A stretch of 64,000 nucleotides of DNA, from assembly GCF_964199755.1 (NCBI RefSeq), contig NC_133910.1, forward strand, positions 9,233,711-9,297,710. The letters run 5' to 3'. Made by a program: the position numbers and the translations under genes. This document shows, piece after piece, positions 14,101 to 23,211 of the stretch (the stretch's first letter is position 1; every line of letters starts with the position of its first letter). Source of the DNA: Larus michahellis (Eukaryota > Chordata > Aves > Charadriiformes > Laridae). Under the pieces are notes generated by a model. It made no database searches and was not told the DNA's origin. It saw only the letters and a program-made list of their open reading frames with translations.

Positions 14101-15148
14101 TCGATACGTGGGCGATCAGCCCGCGAGGAGCAGGCTGGCTCTTTGGCGCGAAGGTGACGAATGAGGTAATGATGACATTGTATGCAAGATAAAGTAATGG
14201 CAGGTGTGAGACAAACTGAAGCGTTCATCTCGATTTGGTATTTACCCAGCGATGAACGGATTGAGGCCACTGCAAGATGGTGAACTTGCCTTGTAAGGCC
14301 GCTGTGAGTCAGTCATGGTGGTGGAAAAGGTTCGCTCAAGCCAGCTTGAAAAAATGAGCCATAAATTATGCTTAAGAGCGTAACTACAGCTGCCAGATGT
14401 GATAACACCGACCTTGCTTTTAAAAAGTATAATGCAGTGAGAATAACTAAGTGTCACTAGGGTTTGTGTAGAATACTTTTCTAGGGATTTAAGAGAAAAA
14501 AAGTGCCATTTTTCTTAATAATTCTTGACTTGATTTTTGTTGCTTTGGAAAACAGTGAGCAGATTTCTCAGGGCTAACAGTCGCTGACCTTCCCAGGCTT
14601 CTGATAGAGCTGGGTTATGAGTGCGGTCCTTGTGCCGTGTCCGTGGCCTTTCTGTAGCACTTCAGGAAGGGCTGAGCCTTGCGGGCGGCGCAGACTCCTC
14701 ACCTGTGTTTCACAGGTGTCTCTCACTGCTCAGGTCTCAAAACCCCAATAGTTTTTTCCAGCGCGCTGGGTGAGAAAGCTTCTCTGTGTCCCCCAACGGC
14801 CCCTGTGTGTCTGCCAGGGCCGGGCTGCGCACGGGCTCTGGTGCGGGCGGTGGTGTGGAGCCGCTCAGAGAAACCTGACCGTCCTCCTTTCCTTTACAGT
14901 TTGTTCACATCAACAACTTAAAACTCATCTGCAGAGCGCACCAACTGGTTCACGAAGGCTACAAATTCATGTTTGATGAGAAATTGGTGACGGTATGGTC
15001 TGCTCCAAATTACTGCTACCGCTGTGGAAATATTGCATCAATCATGGTCTTTAAAGATGTAAATACAAGAGAACCAAAGCTATTCCGCGCAGTTCCAGAT
15101 TCAGAACGTGTAATTCCTCCTAGAACAACCACTCCGTATTTCCTCTGA
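11152..15148 (+). CDS. PPP6C: Serine/threonine-protein phosphatase 6 catalytic subunit
   Basis: A PP2A-family metallophosphatase. With SAPS-domain and ankyrin regulatory subunits it acts on Aurora A, on DNA-damage and on inflammatory signalling. Seven coding exons: 11152-11226, 11310-11405, 11526-11591, 12482-12623, 13730-13809, 13956-14165, 14900-15148. They give 305 residues, exactly the human length, with almost no differences from the human sequence I remember. The metal and catalytic motifs are complete: GDIHG (52-56), GDFVDRG (80-86), LRGNHESR with H114, and later VHGGLSP and [11 protein letters not shown]. The C-terminus is TTPYFL, whose last leucine is carboxymethylated in PP2A-like enzymes. 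Start chosen at [11 protein letters not shown]. The third intron carries a sense CR1 fragment. Confidence 0.99.
11766..12141 (+). mobile_element. CR1 LINE, 5'-truncated, in PPP6C intron 3
   Basis: Sense-strand CR1 3' region. It runs from 'cttcagcctggagaaggctc' through 'agggaatggttttaaactgg', 'tgcccagagaagctgtggc' and 'ggggttcaaggccaggctgg' to 'cccttccaactctaaccatt'. The usual octamer-type tail is missing or decayed. It is much closer to the consensus I know than the copy at 1-305, so it is probably a younger insertion. It lies in an intron in the gene's own orientation and does not touch either splice site. Confidence 0.95.
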
Positions 15149-15307
15149 GACCGTCCCCGCCTGCTGTCTCCCTCTTCCCCTGTACTGTCCCTTTACAATA
15201 TACTTTTTATTGAGCACTTTGCTGCTGAAATGCTGCCTCTTGCCTTTTTTATTTTTAAATTATCTAAATTTATTGTGTATTATGGTGTCTGTAGCAAGTT
15301 TCGGGTT

Positions 15308-15320
15308 CCCCCCCCCCCCC
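15308..15320 (+). repeat. Poly-C run in PPP6C 3' UTR
   Basis: Thirteen consecutive C in the PPP6C 3' UTR. Possible poly(C)-binding protein site, or a place where sequencing length is uncertain. Confidence 0.9.
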
Positions 15321-15583
15321 GCCCCTAGATTAATTTCAGAGTATTTGTAATACGTCCTTGAAATTTGTACTACTGCATGTAGTTCTTACATATTTCTGGG
15401 TTTAGAGGAAACGTTTTCCTTTTAACAGTGGTGATCCCCGGGAAGCAGCTCGGTCTCGGTGTTATTCAGCTTTTTGTTTGGTAGGTTTTAAGAGATTTCA
15501 GCAGCAAAGTCGGTAGCTGGCGTGCGCGAGGGGCCGTGCTGCCCTGCCTGGGCGCACCGCCCGCCTTCTTTTAAGTGGATAAA

Positions 15584-15589
15584 AATAAA
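15584..15589 (+). terminator. PPP6C: Poly(A) signal of PPP6C
   Basis: AATAAA 436 bases after the stop, followed by a TGT-containing stretch. A second AATAAA at 15730-15735 lies only about 180 bases before the ARPC5L start codon, so a long PPP6C form would run into the ARPC5L promoter. Confidence 0.65.
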
Positions 15590-15735
15590 GTGTCGGAAGG
15601 GCTGTTCCCCCCCACCCTATTTTTTTTTTGTTTAAAAATACAGTTTAAAAATACACAAACCTGCTACAGCGATTGAATTTGTACATTAAAATGATTGTTC
15701 TGATTTTTTTTCAGATACTTTGTATTTTTAATAAA

Positions 15736-15916
15736 GTCGTATCGTACGTGAGCCCCCTCCGAGGGGGGTGGGATGGTGTTCGTGTGTTCGCCCTCCCGGG
15801 GCGAACGGAAGGCCGGCCCCCCCGGCCTCTGCTCCCCGGGGCGGGGCTGTGGCGGCGGATTCCGGTTCCGGTGGGGCGGGGGGGTGTTTCCGGTTCCGGT
15901 GGGTGCCGGTGCCGGC
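15736..15916 (+). promoter_or_regulatory. ARPC5L: CpG promoter of ARPC5L with duplicated ETS sites
   Basis: GC-rich with no TATA box. The 13-mer 'ttccggttccggt' occurs twice (15860-15872 and 15888-15900), giving four ETS cores (CCGGAA on the minus strand) within 41 bases just ahead of the start codon. A G-run resembling an Sp1 site lies between the copies. Confidence 0.75.
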
Positions 15917-18900
15917 ATGGCGCGCAGCACCCTCTCCTCGCGCTTCCGCCGCCTCGACATCGACCAGTACGACGAGAACCGGTTCGTGGAGGAGCCCGAG
16001 GAGGCGGCGGCGGCCGAGCCCGACGCCGGCCCGGAGGTGGAGGCGCTGCTGAGGCGATATCCTTTGGGCCGGGGGGAGCGGGAGGGGTGGGCCCGGCCCG
16101 GCGTCCCCCCGGGCCCGCGGCCCCGCCGGGAGCGGGCGCCGGTAGCCAGACACCCCGTCCCAGTCGCCCCGGGCGGCGAGGGCGGGCGAAGCGTCCCGCC
16201 GGGTGCTGTCCCCTCCTCCCCCGCCGCGGGGGCCGCGGGGTCGGTACGCGCCAACCGGCTCCTCCACCGGTTCGCGGAGGCGCCGGTGGTACCGGGGCCG
16301 CTGAGGGGCCGTTTGAGTCCTTGACTCCCGCGCCGCACAGGGGACGCGCTGCGGGCCTTCCACACCGCCATTCGGAGCTCCCCGGCCAACGCCAAGAGCC
16401 AGGCGATGAAGGTAACGGGGCGGGGGGCTCCCGAGGGGCGCCGGGCGGCTGGGCCGGGACCCCCGAGAGCCGCCCAGCCCCCGGGCTGCTGACGAGCGGT
16501 CCAGCCGTGGGCCGTGTGGCTGCGCGGGTGATCCCCCGTGTTCACCCCCCTCCTTCTCTCGCTCCTGAAACCTGCAGTGAAGAACGCTCACAGCCGGTTG
16601 CAGAAATAAGCCAGCCTTTAGCGTAGCCACGGGCCCTCCGGGCGTACTGTGTCCAGCACAAATCTCGGGATCGTTTCCAGCTTTGCTGTTCTCATGTTAT
16701 TCCCCTTTCCTTGTCTTCGCAGGAGCAGGCCCAGGGAACCATGCTTAAAGTCCTCACGTCTTTTAAAAGCAGTGAAATAGAACAAGCAGTGAATTCCTTA
16801 GACAGAAATGGCGTTGACTTGTTAATGAAGTACATTTATAAAGGATTTGAAAAGCCAACAGAAAATAGCAGTGCAATATTACTTCAGTGGCATGAAAAGG
16901 TACGTATTTGGTGCTCGCTTGGCTCAGCCACACTCCACAGAGCCCCCACAAGAGCAGCAGACGATGGCAGGGGGCTCGTCCTGGTATTCCCTTTTATCTC
17001 TGGTCTCGTTGAGCTCGGACTCGTTAAGCCTTTGCCTGTATTTCAGACCTTGCCCTCAGCAGGGGGGAGAGACGAGGGGCAGGGCAGGGCGTACTGGAGG
17101 AAGCATCGTGCCTTCTGTGTCTGATGAGTGCGGTGGCCCCACTGCGGAGAAGGGGCTGGGAGCGGAGCTGCGGTTGAATGGCACGGCTGGTGGCGTTCCT
17201 TTGAGGCCGAGTGTTCGGCCAAGGGTGCTCGGGCTGGCTCAGGCCTCGTGTACAGAATCATGAGGGGAGGGGTGGAAGGGCCCCTCGGAGACCAGCCAGC
17301 CCGGCAGTTTTCATCAGCCAAGTGCTGCTAGCAGCGTTTGTGTCACAGCTTCGCAACAGGATTTAGCAAACCTGTTTGGTTTGTGCAGGAGTGGTCCTCT
17401 CGTGTTCCCGTGACCTGCCCGTTGTGAGCCAGGGAGGGCAGGATGTGTTTGTCAGCTGGCAGCTGAACGTTCCCTCTCTGCGAGGGATGGGGCACGCGGA
17501 GCAGCTGCTCAGTGCCACCGCTCCAGGCAGGAATCCGAGTGAAATCCTCCCCAGCTGCAGGGTTTTAGCTGCAGCACTGGCTGTCACTGCTCCTCCTAGG
17601 AAAAACGATCCCCGGGAATGCTGCAGCTCCCCGTGCCGCCCGTGCGGTAGCAGTGCAGCCGGCTGCTGGTGTCATTTTCACAAAGTACGGGATTTTTCCT
17701 GTGATACGCAAAGACAGAACTTGCGTAGGGTGACCAGCTATTGGCAGCTGTCACCGGCTTTGCAGAACCTGGACAGGGGAGGAGGAGGGAATTTCTCAGG
17801 ACAGCAAAGAACATGTTTCTGCTTGGTTGTTTGGGGTTTTTTTTCCTGTTGTTTCCACTGGAGACTATTTTCAGGTAACCAGGGGTGGGTGCTCCCAGTG
17901 CACCATGTTACACAACACTGCCCTGACTGGAAGGATGACAGCGCTCAGAGCATGTAGGCACACGTAAAGCATCTCGTCCGCGTTGTTTTGAAAGGAACGA
18001 GGCAGGTCTGCAGTGGGCTGGGCAGGGTTTACACCTTGCTTGTGTTCTGCGTTTCGGCAGTACCGGTAGGACGTGTGGCTTGCTCAGAGAGGAGTCAGCT
18101 GCTCAGCAGTGGTACCAGTCTGTCTGCTGGAAAAGGGCTGTCGTCCCTGCTTGTATCAGGTCTGGTAACTCAGGAACGTTTACATGCGGGCAGCGCGTGC
18201 AGGTTCTGCTCCGAGCGGACGCTTTGTGACGACAGTGAGGTGTCTCATCCTCTTATCATTGTTCTCATTTCAAACATTGCAATAGCCACTGGGCTGAATC
18301 TGAATTGTGTCTGCAACTTTAATATTTATTTTTTCACAATCACATCCATCATGTTATAGACTTTAGAAGGATATGTTATTCATATCAAGGGATGCAAATG
18401 AAACTGAAGCGAGCCCTTCCTCCTTTCCTATCCAGGGATATGGGAGGTGAGACATTCTGCATCGTCAACGACATGCGACACTGGTATCCTTCTCTAGATC
18501 CAAAAGACAGTTAGATTTTGGAGAATGTAATTTTCCCTTCAGACTTAGTAGTGTATGGGTTACTAAATTATTGTATTTGGTTTTGTTTACCCTTGGTCTT
18601 ATGTTATGGAGTGCATTTATAGAATATTACCATGTATGTACTGCAATAATTTAAGGCAAAGATCACTCTCATCTATATTTACAGAGGGGAAGTGAGGCAC
18701 AAACTTCCCAAGATCAGAGTTCAGGTCTCAGCCTCCCCATTAGCCTTTTAACTGTTGCCCTAAATCCTTCGGAGCACACCCTGCAAGAGGAGTCAGTGTG
18801 CGAATGCAGACCTTGTCACCGCAGGGCAGAAGGCACCTGCCGAGACACGAAGAGGTGGAACGACCCGAGGACTGTATTTCCCACTCTGGTGGCAGCAGCC

Positions 18901-19390
18901 AGCGTAACGGGTTGTGTCGTGGTGTGGGGCTGCGTGAGCGAACCAGCCCCTGCGAGTGCTTTGTACCCAGAGAACCCCCGCTGCCGCCTTGCAGGCTGGT
19001 GGGACAATGCCGTCTTGTCACAGAGACCTGACGCTGCCTCATGCAGTTTAGTACCTAAGTGAAATGACTTTAAGTGTCTTTAATGTCTGCATGTGCTAGA
19101 AAGAACAAATAGATTTTCCCCAATTATGTATTTTAAAGATTTGAGAGCAAAAAGGGGTAGAATGAGGTGGAATGGCCCAAGCTGCCTGTGTGTGAAAAGT
19201 AAGTTTTTGAAGAAGAGCCATATACTCCTCTGTTATTAAACACTTAATTGCTTGTTCTTTGAAGTTACCTTTTGCGCGTGACGCAGTGACTCTGTGTAAC
19301 ACCTCTCTCCTTTTCCCGTCCCCACAGGCGTTAGCAGTAGGTGGACTCGGTTCCATAGTAAGAGTTCTTACAGCAAGAAAGACTGTTTAA
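15917..19390 (+). CDS. ARPC5L: Actin-related protein 2/3 complex subunit 5-like
   Basis: Paralogue of ARPC5 (p16), the subunit that ties the Arp2/3 complex together for branched actin nucleation. Four coding exons: 15917-16056, 16339-16411, 16723-16899, 19328-19390, giving 150 residues (human 153). The N-terminus [19 protein letters not shown] and the C-terminus [16 protein letters not shown] are diagnostic of ARPC5L rather than ARPC5. The acidic, alanine-rich stretch after residue 25 varies, as it does in mammals. Exon 1 joins exon 2 only through an AT-AC intron, annotated separately. With a GT-AG reading no in-frame junction exists, while AT-AC gives [12 protein letters not shown] against LLRQGDMLRAFH in human. 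The third intron is 2.4 kb and holds no other recognisable gene. Confidence 0.98.
16057..16338 (+). other. ARPC5L: U12-type AT-AC intron (minor spliceosome) of ARPC5L
   Basis: A 282-base intron. The 5' splice site is ATATCCTTT (16057-16065), the exact U12 AT-AC consensus. The branch site TCCTTGAC (16318-16325) differs from TCCTTAAC at one base, and its adenine lies 14 bases before the end. The 3' end is AC (16337-16338) followed by AG. Only the AC end keeps the ARPC5L frame; moving to the AG two bases later breaks it. Confidence 0.93.
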
Positions 19391-19859
19391 AAGACTATTA
19401 ACTTGAACCAAGACGACGATCAGTTTTGGACTCAGAAGAGGGAAGTAACTGAACTGACACTGGTCCATCTTAGAGATTGCAATCTACTGAAATACTATGG
19501 AAACCTCCTCTTGGAATGCTTTTAACCCTAAAGGTGGGGGAAGAGTAAAGGTATTCCTGCATATTCCGACTATCAAATACAGGAGCCAAGACATTCTCCT
19601 GATCCCTTCTTTAAAGGCAGACTCCTGCCTCCTATTACTGTAAGAGAACAGGTATTTTCAGATGCTGCTTTAGCGATGCGTGGTGATAAAAGATCCTGTG
19701 TGTGCTGCTTATTTAAGAGGTAGCGATGGCCTAGGCAGATGCAAGATCCTGACAGCTTACGGGCAGGAGAAGCGTTTATTAAAAAGACAGTTTTGTATGT
19801 ATGGTCGAAGGACTAATTGGACTGTGGGGTTGGTTTCAGTGTAAAGTGCCTGCTGCATC

Positions 19860-19865
19860 AATAAA
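19860..19865 (+). terminator. ARPC5L: Poly(A) signal of ARPC5L
   Basis: AATAAA 470 bases after the stop codon, followed by a short T/G stretch. It predicts an ARPC5L 3' UTR of about 490 nt. Confidence 0.75.
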
Positions 19866-20193
19866 GTTCTTGGATCACAAGAGTTAAGTAACTTATTTTT
19901 TGCTAAACAGGAATCTGACACTTAAAAGCAGGCCAGCAATACACCAATTCTAAGCTAAGCGTCCACCTGTGCAGGAATGCTCTTAACTCCAACTGTTTAC
20001 AGAGTTCGTCCTCAAATCCAGCTATGCTGGCTCTAGGGAGGGAGACCAAGCTCAGCTGTTCCAATCAAGGCTTCTAAGATTCTGTGAATATAATACATGA
20101 TCACCCAGAGTTTGATATTTATATTCTTGTCCATCCTAGAAAGTCCAGATCTTCGGAACTTATTAACTTATGTATGTATTAGTGCATCCTCAC

Positions 20194-20576
20194 CTTCTGC
20201 AGGACTTAAGTATAACAAAAGGAGCTGCTTGCTTGGAGGCAGTACGCAGGGAGGTGTTATCCTTGATATGTCCTGACAGAGGGACACAGCTAGTCAAACC
20301 GTCTCTACCAAAGCTGTCTCCACCATCAGCTCCAGGGCCCTGGGCGTGAGCGCTGGGGCTGTACGGCATCCCTGGGGCTGGGCTGGGTGATCTGCCTGGA
20401 AGGAGCCCGCCTTTTGGCACAAACGAGCGCACTCCCAAGCGAAGCAGCTGCTCAGGGAGGTCCTGCTCCAGCCAGTCTTTGCTTTTCTCAGCTGCTAAGA
20501 GTGCAGCAGCAGCAGCTAACCCTGGTGAGAAGATTTCAGGCGGCAGCAACACTCGCCTTATTCCTGGCCTAAGTCC
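20194..20576 (-). other. Exon-like open segment of unknown origin
   Basis: On the minus strand a strong acceptor 'ctgtttctctcag|gg' (AG at 20578-20577) is followed by 127 open codons and then a consensus donor 'gaag|gtgagg' (GT at 20193-20192). The frame would stop only just inside the intron. The predicted peptide has a mixed, protein-like composition. It includes LLPPEIFSPGLAAAAALL, EKSKDWLEQDLPEQLL and a Ser/Pro/Gly-rich second half. I do not recognise the family. It lies between the ARPC5L and GOLGA1 poly(A) signals, so it could be an alternative 3' exon of GOLGA1, an exon of an antisense gene, or chance. Confidence 0.3.
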
Positions 20577-20599
20577 CTGAGAGAAACAGGGCCCTTAAG

Positions 20600-22060
20600 G
20601 ACCTGGCTGACACCTGCGTTCTTACCCTGGGCAGAAGCGGGGGTTTGTTTCATGCTTTAAAATCTCTCAATTTTAAATAGCTATAGCATCCCAGGGGAGA
20701 TAACCAGAACTATAAAAAGAAAGAAATCGAGATTAGGGTTTTGATCCAAAATGTATTGCACCACAAATTTCCATAGTGTTTCATAATACAATCCATATTT
20801 ACAGCATAGAAGGAAAGAAATCCAATGGCCATAGAAAGGATTATGTATACCACTGTTTTTATACAAGGGAAAGTGCATTAGCTTTTTAATATATGCATAC
20901 ACACCATTCTTGCTCTGATATCTAAAGAAAATTCAACACTTAAGAACTAGTTTATGGTAAGTTGATCCTGTATGAGCTTTCGGATCTTAAATTATATATT
21001 CACTAACACAACTTCAATTTAAGATTTTAAGTTGTCACTCGTTAGTCTAGGCTGCCTATACTGCTTTTCTTACTGTTCAGCAGTAACCTTTCAAGCCAGG
21101 ATCACCATAAACTGATTAGTCATTCAGCAGGCATCGGCGTGAGCAGAGGGAATCCTGTCCCCTGGTCTCAGGTCCCACAGAAATAGGCCGGGGCAGAGGG
21201 ACATTCTAAAGAAAAAGACCTTAGAGAACAAAATCTTCCCAGAACCAACAGTCCATCCTGCCCCTGCTTTGTTTCAGTACCAGAGCAACTGATATAAACC
21301 CACTTTTTGATTGTCTGTTTTTGTATTAGAGCAGAGTCGTACTCATCCCACAAACTTCCCTATGCTATCGTTAAGGGCCATGGATCAGGTTAGTAAAGAC
21401 TGGCTTTGGACAAGCTTTAGCGTACTAAAAAAACCCTGTTGGTTTTCTTGACTTTAAATAAATATAACCCAGCTCTAAACTGAGGAGTGTCACTTGTGCC
21501 AAGGGAACAGCTACTGCGAGTACCTGTGTCTGGGCCATGGCTGATTAAGGAGAACCGGGGCGGCCGCTGGGGTCTAGATCTGCAGCTCATTCACCGCTCT
21601 GACGACTGACCTCCCGTGGAAGATACTTCCATCTCCAGCACAGCACGAGGGAGCATGGCAGCGGGGCGCAGCTCCCGTGCTGTACCTCTAACGCTACATC
21701 TCGACTGCCACCACCAAGGTCATTCAGACCCCTGTTAGCAAAGCAAAGTTAAAAACCTGAACAGTGACCGCATCTCTACTACAGGACAGGTTGAATTTTC
21801 TTGAATATATTTAATAAAAGTATTGTTAGTAACACAGACCTCATTGTAAGAGAATTACCAGAACTGCAGCCTGCTCGTCGAATTCCAGACATATGTAGTT
21901 TTTTGAAAATACGTCCCATTTTTAAGAAGCCAGACTTGCTCCTCCTTCCTGTTTTCATCTGGATTTTGTACAAGTGTCAATAACTATGGGCAAAATTGTG
22001 CTTCCACTTTGTGAGGCAAGTGCCACCTCGGTCCCCTTTTCTTAGCGGGGAAGGAAAGCA
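20600..22060. other. Non-coding gap between ARPC5L and GOLGA1
   Basis: AT-rich sequence beyond the predicted GOLGA1 3' end. I see no gene, repeat family or RNA gene. GOLGA1 transcripts with a longer 3' UTR may cover it. Confidence 0.4.
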
Positions 22061-22077
22061 AGCTGCTGGAACCAAGA

Positions 22078-22083
22078 TTTATT
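22078..22083 (-). terminator. GOLGA1: Candidate poly(A) signal of GOLGA1
   Basis: TTTATT on the plus strand, AATAAA on the minus strand, and the nearest such hexamer I found downstream of the GOLGA1 stop. It gives a 3' UTR of about 1.1 kb. Longer forms are possible. Confidence 0.5.
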
Positions 22084-23211
22084 CATTACGAGTTGAATTT
22101 TGCCCTCAAAACCAAAAACCTCCCAAGCAGCATTTCTTTTACCATGTAGTTAGGATGCAGTTAACAGCCCACTACATGTTCATAACAGTTTTTAAGCATC
22201 AGTATTTGAAGTACAGAAAACCACAACCCAAGAGGCGGATACTGGTTATGAAGATTTGTTGCTAGCAGACTTGGAAGAAAAAAAAATAAAATCAAAGTGT
22301 TTAGTACCAATATTCTTTACCCTTTGTCACTAGATTTTTTTTTTTTTAAATAAAAGGTATTCTCCATGTGCATTTACAATACCTGGAATTCAGCTTTAAA
22401 AATTTAAAATGGTTTACTACCCCCTTCTCCCCAGTGCTAACAACGTATGGTACAGGCTAATAGATTAGTTTTAAAGGCGACTGAGTATTAGGTACTATAA
22501 TTAAGACCATTTTAAATATTATTTTTCTTTAAGAAAAGTAAAATCAGACAACTCTAAAGTTGTGCTCTCAAATTAAATAATCATCATCAACATGCAGCCT
22601 TCAGGACTGCAGGCCAGGATATACGCACCTTAAATTACACAGTGATATGAAAAAATGCAAACTATTAGTTATGTCAGTATAACAAGGCAAGGCAGATTTC
22701 TTTTTTGGTTAAAGCTCCTGCTCCTGTTCTTTGAAAGGCTTTTCAAACTGTCAGAAAGTCAGTACAGTACTGCCAACATTTCCTTTCCATTGCCTGCTTT
22801 CCACAGCGAGACGAGGAAGCTTTACTGTGCCCGGTTACTCGACTCAGCCCTCCAAACCAGAAGCTGGAATCACCATCATAACAGACGCACGCGTCAGAAG
22901 CCTGAACTGCCAGCACCGCTATTAGTGAGGTTAACGTTACCCTTTGGTGCCAAGAAAGCAAGAGCGATGAGCACAAGGAGCCGACTTCCATTGAGACCGT
23001 CGAGACAACGGTCCCAAATCCAACCCAGAAGAGGTGTTTCAGTTTGTAGTGAAATTTTCTCCTTGCACAGTATTAGTTTTGTAAACAGTGTCAGAAATTC
23101 TTGTACAAAATACTGCAATGACAGTGATTAAGACACACCTGAATTAGTGTGTTCAGCGTTCTTTTCACAGAAAAAAGTGGCTAGATGCTGACTGCCTGTT
23201 TTCAGGTTCCC

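Noticed and set aside
15664-16630. Open frames of about 300 codons on both strands over the ARPC5L 5' end.
   Set aside because: Same cause: CpG island sequence. Only the frame giving [12 protein letters not shown] matches a known protein.
18420-18512. An acceptor-like 'ctatccag' on the plus strand followed by a short open stretch, with a U12-like 'gtatccttc' inside it (ARPC5L intron 3).
   Set aside because: The open stretch is short, ends in a stop soon after the donor-like motif, has no recognised similarity, and ARPC5L is complete without it.
18670-18735. Resemblance to a MIR SINE core ('gaagtgaggcacaaacttcc').
   Set aside because: Too short and too diverged to call by eye. A masked search against a repeat library would decide.
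22655-23131. A 158-codon plus-strand open frame opposite the GOLGA1 3' region.
   Set aside because: The translation is not protein-like in any family I know, and there is no supporting splice or promoter signal. The length is within chance for this window.
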